DNA of 64,000 bases from Cytospora piceicola (Eukaryota > Ascomycota > Sordariomycetes > Diaporthales > Cytosporaceae). Below, piece after piece: positions 10,813-23,549 of the stretch (positions within the stretch are counted from its first letter, which is position 1; every line of letters begins with the position of its first letter). The stretch spans positions 992,001 through 1,056,000 of the forward strand of contig JALQBC010000001.1 of NCBI GenBank assembly GCA_023375675.1. Reading direction: 5' to 3'. The translations under genes were made by a program, and so were the position numbers. The notes below the pieces were generated by a model. The model saw only the letters and a program-made list of their open reading frames with translations, was not told the DNA's origin and ran no database searches.

Positions 10813-12743
10813 GGAGTATATTTACCTAGGTAGTTTACTTCATTATGCATTGCGGCCCAGTATGAGAGGTTGGGGGAGGTGTGTGGCCCATGGGCTTATG
10901 ATGTATGAGCACATGAGCGTAGCTTGGCAGATTTAATGTTATTTCAGTAGCATATAGTTTCAGCAAGGCATATTTATATGAGTTGCGAACTCCAGTCAAT
11001 TTGTATGTACATTCATACAGATTTACCGGATGTGTTTGTAAGACCATTTTCAAGTGGGGTGTCTGCAAATATTGTACCCTATCTCCCCAGATGGCAGTTT
11101 CGTCAGACCTTGCGGTGAATTGGCTGAGCACTTAATCTATGGCCAGCGAACCAAGTAGACGGCTTAATTTGACATAAATACGGTAGCTAGCTAGCAAAGC
11201 TGAGAGTGTGAACCTTTAATACATATATAACACGGCTGTCTACACAGGAACCCTTCCTTGCTTTTCAGCGATCAAATTATCATGGGGCTTCGGCTTGTAA
11301 TTGAAGTGTTGATATTTGGAGCTCTAATTGTAGCAGTGAATCAGCCCAATATTTCAAACAAGGTTGGACCTACAACCAAAGGAAGAAGAAGCAGTACGGG
11401 CTGAAATGAATCGGGTACAACAACATTGAGGGGCAACTTGCATCACAGTACCTGTGCTTCCAGAGCCACTTTTCTGGCATCTGGTTGATACTTGTAGAAC
11501 CTGATGTCAAAAGATGCCTATCCGTCGAAAGCCCACACTTCCTCCTCCCCTTGAGGAACCTTGCCGCCATCCTCGTAATGTTTAATCCATGCCTCATAAT
11601 TGGCCTTGTGTTCCGGACAATGGTTGGACTCGGCTATGCGCCTAAACCGGCTACCTAGGTATCCTCCCTTCCCCCGTATTCCGGGGAAGCGGTGCACTGG
11701 CTGGTTGCTGCGCTTGCGAAGCTGAATCTGAACCGACTGTCTCCGGGTCCGGCGGTAACCTTGGAGGGTCAAGTCTGCAGCCGTTGGACCTGTGCCTTGA
11801 TGGCCGTTGGGAGTTATCAAACTGTCGAAAAGCTGTGTTGGGTGGGGTTACCAAGGAAGATGAGATCGCATCAACTGGCTTCTCATGGCCTGGGTGCAGG
11901 TACCCCCAGGTAAACGTTTTTGTCTTTTTCAAATGCCATGGCTAATGCAGGGCAGGCAGCTCTGTGCAACAAGACTGCAGATCAAATATCAAGGTGGACT
12001 CGGTTGAAGCTCAAACATGCTACAAATACCTAGGTAGTGTTGAGGGGTTGGGGAAACCTCTACAGGCATTCAGATAGTCAGGCAGTCAAATAGTCAAACT
12101 ACCAGATAGTCAAACAACCAGATTGTCAGGCAGTCAGATAGCCAGGCAGTCAGGCAGTCAGGCAGACCAACGGGCTTAGCCTGGAGTGCGTCAAGCGCGT
12201 GGCTTTCAAAGCACCACATGATTATCTTACTACGCACATGGGTAAGACCTTCGGACCAACTCAAAGGCCTGATATGGACGAACGAGAATGATCAGTAACA
12301 AGGACTAAGCTTACCTGGAATTCATTAATGAATCTATGTTGGGTTCGTAATCCACACGTATGTGCCTAAGTATGTACGATGGGTGACGGATGCGCATACC
12401 AAATTTGGAAAACCTGTGGGCCTTCCAAGGGATATTAACGATACCGGATCCAATACACAGAAGAATCACCGCTCATATTGGAACATGTTGAATACATGCA
12501 TGCTGGGATTTTCAAAATCCCCTGCCAGCTGTAGAGGCCGAGGAGATCCAGCTCACAAAGTGCAATAATACGGTCCGAACCCCGGCTCTTTGAACAGCTT
12601 AATCATCTCCATTGCGACGAGTGGACCAGTAGATTAGCTCAGTATTACTTGTTGTTGATAACTGATGGGGAGCTTCCACGTCGTATAATGTCTGGAAGTA
12701 TGTCCCTGATTATAGATCCAAACCGTCGGTGCTTGTGGGTTAA
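10813..12743. other. intergenic, no supported gene
   Basis: A 1.9-kb gap. A minus-strand frame at 11518-11820 encodes 100 residues with a basic, gene-like C-terminal half, but I find no matching start or exon structure. A tandem CAGnnAGTCA-type array lies at 12070-12166. Single CCTAGGTA motifs occur near 10826, 11651 and 12030. Confidence 0.4.
12070..12166 (+). repeat. degenerate short tandem repeat
   Basis: Imperfect repetition of CAGnnAGTCA/G units, roughly 8-12 bp each, runs over about 97 bp. It looks like an ordinary decaying microsatellite. Confidence 0.7.
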
Positions 12744-13764
12744 CTAGGCCGTACAGTCCTTAACAAAGCGCAGGAGCCTCTCTGAAACAGCCACATATTC
12801 TGGCTCATCGAGCCCTAACCCAAAGGTATAAGAGACATGGTTGTGCCCCTTCATCACCTCAAGCAGAGGCATCTTTGTAAACCTCTTCCTATAGTCTCCT
12901 ACAAACTCGAAAGTCCCTTCCAGGATCTCATCCGCCTCAGCCTCCCCGATCATCAACAATAACTCACACGGCAGCTTCTGACGCGGTGGGTTTGTCGTTG
13001 TGCCGAAGAATTGTTCCCTGAACAATGCGGCCGCTGACCACCTACCGTTAATCTCGAAAGCATCGTTGGTATTGTACCATTCCCTGAGTACCTTTTGCCG
13101 GGCGGGATGGCTAGTGTCCATCGTGAAAGCAGCGGAGAGCAGGACGGCACCATGCAGGAGAGGCTTGGGGTTGGGCTCGAGCAATCCGAGGAAGACTGCC
13201 GTGGCGAGGTGGGCTCCCCCGGCACTCTGGCCGAGGGCGACGACCTTGTCCGGGTCACCTCCGTAGGTCGAGATATTGGACTGAACCCATTTGAGGGCAG
13301 CAGCAACGTCCTCGGCACCGTTGGGGTAATGTCCACCCTGCAACGCGAGACGGTATGTCACGAGGCATGTGACGAAGCCCTTACTGGCGAAGTAATTGCC
13401 TATAGGGTTTGTCAGTAACAAGCATAGGGTAGTAGTGACGTATGTGAGATGCGGGTTTGATACCGATATTTGCGTGAATGTTTGGACTCAGGTCATTGTC
13501 ACCGCCCACGAGACCCCCACCGTGTATGAAGACAACGACAGGCTTTCCCGGAGCCTCCGACGCTTCTGATTTTGCAGGAGTGTAGACGTCCAGGCGATTC
13601 CTCGCATCAGGCCCGTATTTGATAGCTTTGTCTGCCTTGACCTGGCCGGCATATTTCTCGTTCTGCTTGGCCTGGATGGGCTCGTAGAGCTTAGCCAGGA
13701 CGGGCGGAACCTCACTGTTCCAGGCATTGCCAAACCCGGCCAGGGCCTCTCTGACAGTATCCAT
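12744..13764 (-). CDS. alpha/beta-hydrolase (HGGG type, formamidase/esterase-like)
   Basis: Two exons, 13764-13464 and 13399-12744 on the minus strand, give 318 residues. The 64-bp intron has donor GTATCA, branch CTGAC and acceptor TAG. The oxyanion-hole motif HGGG is at 81-84. The nucleophile elbow GQSAGG has Ser159, and a GHNH histidine lies near 286, so the catalytic triad looks complete. The fold matches the HSL/abhydrolase-3 family, which includes kynurenine formamidases, carboxylesterases and steryl-acetyl hydrolases. The substrate cannot be assigned. No signal peptide is seen, so it is probably cytosolic. ATG 13764 is the first methionine in the open frame; the frame stays open further upstream without an ATG. 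Confidence 0.88.
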
Positions 13765-14803
13765 CCTTCTGCAGCTAGTGAAGAGAATGTTTCGAGACTG
13801 TTTGAGATACACGGATTTATTGATCCGGAGCGTTCTGAGGATAGCAAGGTCCCTAGGTAGTCGGTGCAGCTAGACTACGTGCTTATTAGGCATAAGCACA
13901 ATCAAGCATTTATGCTGGATAGCGGTTTTCGGTTCCCCGCCTCGCGTTGTCGCTATGTCGGCAATTCCGCCCGGGGAGGTTGTGGATCTCGGAGGTCCGT
14001 CAAACTGGTCGATCCTTTAGAAGCATGGAAAGTTCCGTTTGAAAATAGACTACGTACATGCTGCGTAGGCTTATAGTATGTATAGAGATCCACTGATCAA
14101 ATGGCATCTAATACTACTAACCTGTCAGGCCCGTGTTGAATCTAGAAATCCAACTGGTAATGTCAAGGATCTCCCTACAATACTTAGTGGCAAGCGGGAT
14201 TTACATGGTTCGTGCGATTCTGGAAATAGCCCTACATAGTATGTCATATAATTGGCGCGCGAGGGGATTTGTTTGTGTCCTTGACACCTCACCTTTGAAG
14301 CTTCTTGAAGAGATCCTTAGAAGAATAGATACAAGTTGTTGTATTTCACCTGGACTGGGTGGTCTATGAATATTGAGTCAAGTACTGCGATCTACGTAGA
14401 TAACTAAGTAGTCAGGTACATATCTATGTAGTCTGTAAGCTGTCAGGCTGTCAGGGTTCGGGTCAGAGAGGTTCCTGTCCAGACATGCAGAGATGCTATG
14501 ACGTCTCGTTCTCCGGCCTGCTCGGATGATCCTATCACCCTTCGGCACTAGTCCTCATGGGGAACTTCGCCTAATAGCTTAGTGCCGAAACCCCAGACTG
14601 GGTGCTTGTGCTCCGTGCTCCACGCTCCACAACAGCAACCGAAGCAGCGAGCAAAAGCCGCACTAGACTGGGCATAAGCTATTTTCCCCCCCGTCGTACC
14701 TTTCCAGCTTCCAATTGGAAACTTTTCATAAACAACACACAACACAACCCAACACAAATCTTCTTGTCGTCTCGCCTCATCTTGCCAGCCGTCGTCTCTG
14801 TTT
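13765..14803. other. intergenic, no gene seen
   Basis: No gene was seen between the hydrolase and malate dehydrogenase, which are divergent. The right end is CT-rich and probably contains the malate dehydrogenase promoter and leader. Confidence 0.5.
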
Positions 14804-14879
14804 GTGAGTGCCACCTCTTCTTCCACCCCTCCTGATTGATCTGTTCCAACTGAACTGACCCCGCCCCTTCACTGAATAG
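14804..14879 (+). other. candidate 5'-UTR intron of malate dehydrogenase
   Basis: A 76-bp stretch with donor GTGAGT (14804), a CTGAC branch site near 14855 and a TAG acceptor at 14877-14879 lies 38 bp before the start codon. It would be removed from the leader of the malate dehydrogenase mRNA. This is inferred from splice signals only. Confidence 0.4.
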
Positions 14880-14917
14880 CTCTTGGTCCTTTATTTCTGT
14901 CTACTCAGATCTTCAAG

Positions 14918-16220
14918 ATGTTCGCCGCTCCCAGAATCGCCTCCAAGTTCCAGCGCCGTGCCTTTTCGGCATCGGCTCGCCAGGTACGTCAGCTTCCAAA
15001 ACCTTCCGGTCGCCCGGGCTTCGACCTCGGGGACACGCAACACCATACTCCAGCAACCTCGATCCTGTACCATCAGTGTCTCACAGGTCCATTATCCCTT
15101 TGCGATCCATCTGATGCTAATATGAGCCTATTCGTAGCTGTCCAAGGTCACCGTCCTCGGTGCCGCTGGTGGCATCGGTCAGCCCCTCTCCCTGCTCCTC
15201 AAGCTCAACCCCAGAGTGACTGAGCTTGCCCTGTACGATATCCGCATGGCCCCTGGTATGTCATTTCACCACCCCCGACACTCAAACATCCATTCCATAT
15301 CCCTACCAGCCAAGCTGTTGTGGCAATCTGGCTATCTTGGTGAGATTGGAGCTTGAGGCTGACAGTTCACCTCCCTCTTAGGTGTTGCCGCCGACATCAA
15401 CCACGTCAACACCAAGTCCATCGTCAAGGGCTACGACTCCACCGCCTCTGGCCTGGCCACCGCCCTTAAGGGTGCTGAGGTCGTCCTTATCCCCGCCGGT
15501 GTTCCCCGCAAGCCCGGCATGACCCGTGACGACCTGTTCAACACCAACGCCTCCATCGTCCGCGACCTCGCCAAGGCCTGCGCCGAGTCCTGCCCCGAGG
15601 CCAACATCCTCGTCATCTCCAACCCCGTCAACTCCACCGTCCCCATCGCCGCTGAGGTCTTCAAGGCCCGTGGTGTCTACAACCCCAAGCGCCTCTTCGG
15701 TGTCACCACCCTTGATGTCGTCCGTGCCTCCCGCTTCGTCTCCGAGCTCAAGGGCAGCGACCCCGCCGATGAGAACATCACCGTCGTCGGTGGCCACTCC
15801 GGTGTGACCATTGTCCCCCTGTTCAGCCAGTCCAGCCACCCCGAACTGTCCAGCAACGAGGAGCTCGTCAAGCGTGTCCAGTTCGGTGGTGACGAGGTCG
15901 TCAAGGCCAAGGACGGTGCTGGCTCCGCCACCCTGTCCATGGCCATGGCCGGTGCCCGCATGGCTGAGTCCCTGCTCCGCGCTGCCCAGGGCGAGAAGGG
16001 TGTCATTGAGCCCACCTTCGTCGACTCCCCCCTGTACAAGGACCAGGGCATCGACTTCTTCTCCTCCAAGGTCGAGCTCGGCCCCAACGGTGTTGAGAAG
16101 ATCCTGCCCATCGGATCCCTCGACGCCGCCGAGGAGAAGCTGCTTGAGGCCTGCCTGACTGACCTCAAGAAGAACATCGAGAAGGGTGTTTCCTTCGTCG
16201 CCCAGAACCCTGGCAACTAG
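14918..16220 (+). CDS. malate dehydrogenase, mitochondrial
   Basis: Three exons, 14918-14983, 15138-15255 and 15382-16220, give 340 residues, the usual size. Exon 1 (22 codons) is an Arg/Ser/Ala-rich mitochondrial presequence. Exon 2 opens with the NAD-binding motif GAAGGIG at residues 30-36. Exon 3 carries [20 protein letters not shown], the NPVNSTVPI block and the catalytic-histidine segment [10 protein letters not shown]. The enzyme interconverts malate and oxaloacetate with NAD in the TCA cycle. Codon use is strongly biased to C in third positions (AAG, GTC, CTC), typical of a highly expressed gene and unlike the accessory genes to its left. It converges with the P5A ATPase gene. Confidence 0.97.
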
Positions 16221-16925
16221 AGGAAGCCTTTGGCTGACGACCGTTCCGATGAGGAGTTCTTGAGACGATTACAATGGAATACAGCCGCCCGCGGGGGGTT
16301 CTGGCTCTGAGGCGCCAGGATCCCGGCCCGGCTTGGTCCCGGGTCAAATGTCCAACTACGCGTAGACTTGACCTGGAGGGAGTTTTTTTCAACCCATTTC
16401 CGGATGTCTTTTCTGCTCTTGCTCTGCCGATATATCCCAGTTTCGTATTGACGGTTGGATCGGATGGGGTGGCAGGTAGAAGACAAAATAAGAGAGGCTG
16501 CTGCTTCCTGTGTGTGGTCTGGTCTTTTCAATCTTGTTGATACAAATAGACAGCTACAGTCGAATGGAGAACACAGAGACAAATCACGAATAACGATGAC
16601 TTTTTGCTCATGGACGATGTGATTTTTTTACAGGCTTGCCATACTTCAAGTGACTGCCCTCGACCGTGCACCTATCAACTACATGTGCTTGTTCGCATCC
16701 CCTCGAATTTAGTTTGGACAGTCACAATATATAAGTAACATCGTATGTACTAATGCAAACCAGTCGTGACGAGACCCACATTGTATCACTTGACTGTACT
16801 GGTACTGTACAAAGGCGTTACACCACGCTTTTAGTCTATGTGAACTTGTAGGCTTCTTCTATTCTAATTCTTCTTCACCACACTCCACTCAAGCACGCTC
16901 ACAGTCGACCCCTACACAGGGTCAC
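16221..16925. other. convergent intergenic region
   Basis: Shared 3' region of the malate dehydrogenase and P5A ATPase genes. No gene was seen. Confidence 0.5.
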
Positions 16926-19900
16926 CTAAGCCTGCTGCCGGCCATCCCTCCAGGCCTGCAGCTTCTGCCTCTGCTCCTCGACCTTGCGCTCGTACTCGGC
17001 GACCTTCTCGAGCCTCTTCCTCTCCTCCTCGATTTCCTTGAGCCTCTGCTCCTCCTCCTTACGGACGCGCTCGCGCTCGAGCTGGTCGGGGCGGCGGATG
17101 GCGATGTCGCGGGGCTGGTAGTCGGAGAAGAGCTTCTTGAGGGCGATCTCGATGAGCCAGCACGAGGCGTAGTCGATGACCATGACGGCCGTCATGGTGG
17201 TCTTGAACTCGTTGGAGAAGGGGACCAGCTTCATCTGCTCGTTGAGCTCAGGGACGAACTCGGTCGAGCAGCTAAAGGCGATGGCCGTCACGCCCACGAT
17301 GCCGTAGAACATGCCCTTGTTCTCCGAGAGGGACTCGCGGAAGGGCCGGCCCTGGTAGTTGACGGCGAAGGTGCTGATCTGTTGGATGAGCTGGAGGAGG
17401 TAGACGGCGCTGTTGAGGAGCGAGGGGGTGAACTCGGCCTCGAGGTCGATCATCTCGGAGCGACTGTAATAGTGAGGTGTTAGTATACAATGCTTGGGTT
17501 TTTGGTTTAGTAGAGGGCAAACTTACGGCTCGAGCTTATCGCAGAACCTGGCGATGTAGATGAGAGTTACAATGTGCACGGCGAACTGGCCAAGAATGGA
17601 GCCAATAATGTAGAAGTTAAAGATGTTCGGCTGGGGACGTTCCTTGGACAGCCCCTCGACAGACTTGGCTCGCGAAATGGACAGGAAGCAGACGCTCATG
17701 AGCATGCCGCTGATGGTGTATTGACCGTCTCCAAACTTGATGCCTTCCAGGTACAGAACACTCAAGCTGTAGGCGCTGATGAGACAGTTGAGAGCAAGAA
17801 TCTTGTACATTTGGATGGTGGCGACGAGAGTGCAACGTCCTTGACGAATAATGTTGGGTACAGCGATAACGTTACGCAGTTTGGAGGTGAATGGCGCAGC
17901 AACAGAGGCATCTCCAAGCTTCAGTGCAGGCGGTTCACCATCATCTCCGAGCTCGCTGTCCATCATGGATTGCTGAAGCTTCTCGGCAAGACCGGCGGCC
18001 TTCTTAGCAACCTCCGCTTGCTTAGCAGCGCGAGGGTCAGTGTTGATCAACTGCTGAGCACCGGGAGAAGTGACCTCCTCAATTGGCTGTTGGTGGCCAT
18101 GGGCACGAGCGTATTCAGCAGGAGAGACACCCTTCCTCAGCGCTTCGCGCTCGAGAGCCTTTTGATACTGGGGGTTTGTTGGTCCAGGTGGGTAAAGATG
18201 AGCGATCATAGGAGGAACTGGGGGGGTAGGCTGGTTGAAGCGCTTCATCATGTCGATTTGCTTCTGGTACAACTCCTTCATCTTTGTGTTCCGAGCATGC
18301 TCCGCAATGCGGACAAGGTCTTCCTGGGTACCGTTGAGGAGGGCAATGCCGATATGAGCTTGTTTCAAGGCACCGACGTCGTTAGTTCCATCACCAGCCA
18401 TCAAGGTAAAGTATCCCATATCCTTGTAGCCTAGCAATAGCTCCTCCTTCTGTTTCGGAGAGACTCGGGCATACACCCAGGTATACCGCAAGATCTGGTT
18501 CCAGCCAACTTGACCCACGAACTTGGCCAATGCGTAGCCAGTGACGCAAAGATCATACTTGTCCAAAATATCAGAGCTTATAGGCTTGGTCGGGTCGACC
18601 TCGATGTTGATGTGTCCATCAACGCTGTGCCAGATAAGCTTCTCCCCGTTGGTGTTCTGCTCAGGGGCGTCCAGAATGAGGACATCTCGGTCAACAATCT
18701 CAACTTCCCGGGCCACGTGAGCAGCCGTGAGCGGGTTGTCTCCGGTGATCATAACAACTCTGTGGCTACTCTCATTGAGCATCTGAACGGCTTGCTTGGC
18801 ATCGTCCTTCAGCGGGGTATGTAGCACTAGGAATCCGGCAAAGGTGAGTCCAGCCTCAACATTCTCTCGCTTGAGTTCATTGATCCTCTTAGAGCCGAGC
18901 TCATCTCCATCGGACAGCTGCTTGTAGGCCAGAGCCAGGACACGAGAACCTCTGCGGGTGAAGTATTTGAAGGTCTCCTCGTAGTCTGCCGGAACAGTGA
19001 CGAGCATCTTCATGATTGTCTCGGGAGCACCCTTGACACCGACGAACGTGCCTCGCATTTGGGTACCAGTCTTCGGGTCCTTTCCGGTAACGGTGGCAAC
19101 GGAGCTCTGGCGTTTGAGGGCAGACGAGAACTGGAAGCGACGCTTCACTTGAACGATACCCTGGGTACCCCCAGCTGCGGCAGTGGCAGGCTTGTGCGTC
19201 AGGGTGTCATTCTTTCCGACAGTCCAGCCAAGAGCAGACAGTGTGGCCTTTTCCATGGGGTCGCCGACAATGTCGCCTTCGTCGAGTTTGACGAGGGCGT
19301 GCGCCGTGGCAAGAACAAGCGTAGTAGTCAAACCAGCATCTTTCACTGGTGTCATGTGGCTGTGCGCTCCATCGGACTCCTTGGGCGTGTCAATGCCAGA
19401 ATGACCAAGACCAAGCCCGGCAATGCCCTCAACAACCAGGTCTTCTCCAGTGAGTGTTCCGGTCTTGTCAAAGCATGCCACATCAATACGTCCAGCAAAG
19501 GGAATGCGGAAGGGCTCCGTGCAGAAAATGGCGTACTTAGCAAGGGCCGCCAGACTAGTGTTGACGGCCAAGCTCAACTCCATGGGCAGCTCAGGGGGCA
19601 CCACGCTCGTGATAATGAGAACGCAGTCCAGCAAAAGCTTTGATCGCTTGCGGTCGCGGATAACACCCTCAGTCCACACGTACCAGGACGCGGCAATGGC
19701 GAAGATAAGCAGGAACAGGATGAACAGCAGAGCCTCGACGTTATTGGCAGATACTCTCTCGGTCGAGTAAATCATAGTGCGAACGAGGCTGCCTTGCGAC
19801 GTCTCAAATCCGGTCTTTGTAACAATAGCCATTGCTCCGTTGTCAGGGGCTTGAGACACTCCAGATGGGATCGGGGGCCTCTGCTCATCAGGGTTGCCGT

Positions 19901-21036
19901 GTGTGATCTGGAGGACCTTAGTACCTCCCCAGAGGAATGCGTTCTTGTCAAGGGCCTCAGGCTCAAGCGTCGCTTCGCCAGGGCGCAGTTGAATCGATTC
20001 CTTGAGCAGAGGTGTGCTCTCTCCAGATAACATGGCCTCGTTAACGATAGCTGTGCCTTCGACTAGCAACATATCGCAGGCGACACCGCTGTCTTCTTTC
20101 GTCCGGCCAACAGACACAAGGTCACCCGGTAGGAGCTTGTCGCTCTGGATCTCGGTCCATTTGCCCAATCGGTAGACCCAAACGTCATATGGCTTGATGC
20201 TCATGCCACGGAACTCGTTCAAGGTGCGCTGACGCTGCCAGACAACGGTGCTCTCAAACACCACCAGCATGAAGAGTGTGAACAGCGAGTAGTACCAGTA
20301 GTCGTCCAGCATCCACAAGCCAACACAGAATATCTGGAAGACGAAGAAGGGAGCAACGGCATGCTCTTTGAACAGCTCCGTGAAAGTCGGAACAGGGATA
20401 TCGAAGGTGTTGGTGCCATAGTGCTGTTCCAGTCTCTTCAGTTCTGCGGCGCTTGTGATGCCCTTCGAGTTCTGGAAGGTCTCGATGGCTGGCTTCGGCT
20501 CGACGTCGATGGCATAGTCGAGAGTGGCGAAGCTCTTCTTCTCGGGATGGTACAGGAATCGGCGCTTCTGGAAAAGGAAGGACAAGTTGTTCTTGCCATC
20601 AACCTGGATGAGGGTCAGTCAAGTGGTCAGACACCAAGTGGGATGTTTTGCGCCAGGGACCCACCTTCTCTCGGATGAGCTCGCAGATGTCAGATATGCC
20701 GGCGTTAGTGACAGGAATGACCTTGACCAGTTTGGCCTCCTCGAGCGATGACGCTTTCCTGGCGGTGAACAGGGCGCGGAGGTTGACGCTCCAGTGGGTG
20801 CTCAACCAGAACAAGCTCTGGAAGGTGATGATGGTTCCCATCCACACGAACGTCCACTCTTGGCCACCGATGTGTTTATCATAGAGCTCGGGATTCAGGT
20901 AGAAGGCCAGGAAAATGGGCCATACAACCGTAAAGGGCCAGACGTAGGCATGGAGGAAGAGAGGCCGAGGGCAGAGCAGCTCGGCAGATTTGATCTGCGA
21001 GCTGTCCACGAGTGTTCCAGGCGGCGGCGGCGCCAT
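16926..21036 (-). CDS. SPF1: P5A-type ATPase, ER membrane (Spf1/Cod1 family)
   Basis: Three exons, 21036-20665, 20603-17527 and 17463-16926, give 1328 residues. Introns of 61 and 63 bp have GTGGGT and GTAAGT donors, and the second has a CTAAC branch site. The P-type phosphorylation motif DKTGTLT lies near residue 500, just after the P5A hallmark PPELPMELSLAVNTSL. Other family blocks are MLSGESTPL, GDGTNDVGALKQ and a K-rich segment with YARVSPKQKE. Family knowledge: Spf1 proteins sit in the ER membrane and remove misinserted hydrophobic helices, affecting protein targeting and ER homeostasis. The last exon ends in a charged, Glu/Arg-rich tail of about 60 residues that looks like a coiled coil. 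The length slightly exceeds the yeast protein (about 1215), mainly through an insert before the GDGTN-distal membrane segments. Confidence 0.96.
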
Positions 21037-22130
21037 AATGAGGATTCGCCGTCAACGCACAGGAGGAGTGGTTGCAAGGTGAGGAGCGAATTACAAGTAA
21101 TGATCCATGCGCCGTCGGATGAGGCAAAACGATGTCGATGGTTTCGACTTAGGGGGACTTGGTTGCTCTTTACAAAAGGCGGCAATGCAAAGTGAGAGAA
21201 AGAAGCCTTGTCGGGTTGTTGTAGGCAGGAGAAACCCGAATGACGAAAGAAATTTGGAGTCGTTTGATATCTGTACTTTTGGATCCGTCCGGCCACCTGG
21301 GCGAATGTTGCAGGGATCCAGGGATGTTCTAGTCGGGCAGCTTCTAGCTTCCAGCTACCACATGTGGCGACCAGTCAAAGTACCTCGATACTTAAATAGG
21401 TACCTAGGTATTTACTGTGTAAATTCACCCACTAAACTGCATGCGCAGTCAGCCAAGATTAGATTCCGCTACGATATCCAACAGTTTCTACCACCACCGA
21501 CCATGAATACCTCGGCCGTACCCTAGGGTAAATTTGAGATGAGGGCCAGAAAGAACACATTTCTCTTGATTCTTCAGCGGCACAAATCTTATCCGATCAC
21601 AGAGCCCAAATGTCTTTTGTCCATTTCCCAGTTCCTAGGCATTCGGTTTGGTAATGATAAATACTTACACAAAGGTAACTTCCCCCCTCCCAACATCAAA
21701 GAACAAGTTTTATGATTTCCTTCTTTATTTACTCCATGGATCGTCAAGACATCAAAGATGGTCTCCACGTTTCATATGAGACAAACTAATTATGCATGTG
21801 TATGGTGCATTCAACTTTTGTCTTATACTACTGTTACAACCCTTGAAACCCTTACGCGCTTATAGTATCGAGCTGATACATGCCCTAGGGTGGCGTGTTT
21901 ACTGAGCGCGATCAAGTGGAGAAAAGGTGGTGTGGTCACAAAACACTGAAAGGGAGCGACATATATGGACGATGATAAGTGAGGCAGGATACGGTAGCTG
22001 TGAGCCGATATCAGGAGTTAGGGCTATAAAGGTTTTCTTGAATTCGTACCACATAAAGCACATGAGCATATGATATATCTTTGGTTCTGGCGAATTGTGC
22101 TCAGCTCGTAACCCGTAACATGACAACCGT
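21037..22130. other. intergenic, no gene seen
   Basis: Promoter side of the P5A ATPase gene and 3' side of the MOSC gene. A TACCTAGGTA palindrome occurs near 21400. Nothing else was recognised. Confidence 0.5.
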
Positions 22131-23197
22131 CTATGCACCCGGCCAGTCCCACACCCGCCTCTCCTCCAGACGCTTCGTAACAGCCACCTCATCACCCACA
22201 TGGATATCCGCCTCCTCGTCCGTGAGAAACCCGTAGCGCCCGAAGACCGGCGAATATTTGTTGCCCTTATCGACCCTTCGATCCTTCATCAACTTCTTCA
22301 GCACGTTACCAGTCTCTCCGGCCCCTGGTCTCCCCGTCTTATAGTCCACGTTGATAGATAGGCAACGGCCACAGTTTCCTGTCAGTACAAAGCGAGAACC
22401 GCTACCAATCTCGATCTCTCCCCAGAAGTCTTCATCGAAGGCTTCCTCGCCATCAATGACTATGTTCGGCCGGAACTTGCGCGTATCCATCTCGTCTCCG
22501 GGTGGAAGCCTGCTGCTCACGTCGTTGACTGACGCCTCGGTTGTAATGAGATATGCAGCAACGCAAGTGAAGGTGAGCGAGTGCGGGTCTCCCTCATTAG
22601 ATCCGGTCACGTAGTTCGTCATGGATGAGAGCCAGCCCTTGTTCTGTTGCTTCTGTGTATGCGGTGACATTGTTCCCAGAATTGGCCGTCTTCCATCGCC
22701 CACATGAACAAGGATGCTCTCGAAGCCCAGGCAGGAGCTGAACCAAGAACTATACTCTTCAGGCATACGGTAGCCCATACATTTGCTGTCGTAAAGATTC
22801 ACCTCAACCTTTTCTAAGCCCGTTGTGTCCGGTTCCAGAGGAACCTCGAGCGTGGTCTTCTGCTCGGGTGTTGGCGGGAAAAGAGGTTCCTCCGGGATCT
22901 TGTACCTCACGATGATCTTATCTTTAACAATCTCGGGCTCGAACAAAGCACAAGCCGGAAACCTAACGACCTCAATAGGTTCAAGATGGCCATCATCATG
23001 AACCTTCAGAAGCATAAATCGGCGGTCATACTGGACTCCCTGACGATCAAGCTTCGCCTGTTGCAGTGCTATGCCCCGCAAGGACTTGATAGGGTAAACG
23101 TAGATCTGACATAATTAGATAAGCCAAGCCCTTTGTTTCTGGGCACTGTAAGACTTTAGGGGGCATCATCTCGCAAACTTACCTTTGTAATCTCCAT
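22131..23197 (-). CDS. MOSC-domain protein (mARC-like)
   Basis: Two exons, 23197-23183 (only 15 nt) and 23105-22131, give 329 residues. The tiny first exon encodes MEITK, and the join gives KIYVYPIKSLRGI, the standard start of the MOSC N-terminal beta-barrel domain. This strongly supports the 77-bp intron (GTAAGT...CAG). The C-terminal MOSC domain has FRPNIVIDGEEAFDED and the conserved cysteine in GNCGRC (Cys253), which in mARC-type enzymes ligates the molybdenum cofactor. The family reduces N-hydroxylated compounds or transfers sulphur to the cofactor. The substrate is unknown. No mitochondrial presequence is visible, so it is probably cytosolic. Confidence 0.92.
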
Positions 23198-23549
23198 GGT
23201 GTTTGAAAGCATCAGGAGTGTTTGGTTACAGCTTAAGAAGCTGAAGAGCTCCTGTCGCCTCCTTACGATCGGCAAAGTGGGCTTACATAACTGAGTGATA
23301 ACACGACGCACCGGCAGGTTTGAGATAAAACGAGTCAAGACCCATTTATGCTCTATCCGGAATCCCCACACAATGTTATGGGATCCACAGGTGTCAGGTG
23401 TTGGATACTCTCTGCTCAACGATTATTTCATACATATAAAAATGTAGGTTGATAGTATAAGTATGAAAACGACACGATCTCTTCAAGAAGCATACTGAGA
23501 TAATATTGGAGTACGAGTAGTACTTGATTGTATAACATCGAATGAAATG
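23198..23549. other. short intergenic region
   Basis: About 350 bp between the MOSC gene and the antiporter gene, both on the minus strand. Nothing was recognised. Confidence 0.5.

Noticed and set aside
11518..11820. Minus-strand frame of 100 residues with basic, gene-like C-terminus
   Set aside because: No clear start or exon partners, and it lies in repeat-rich DNA. It could be a gene remnant, but evidence is too thin.
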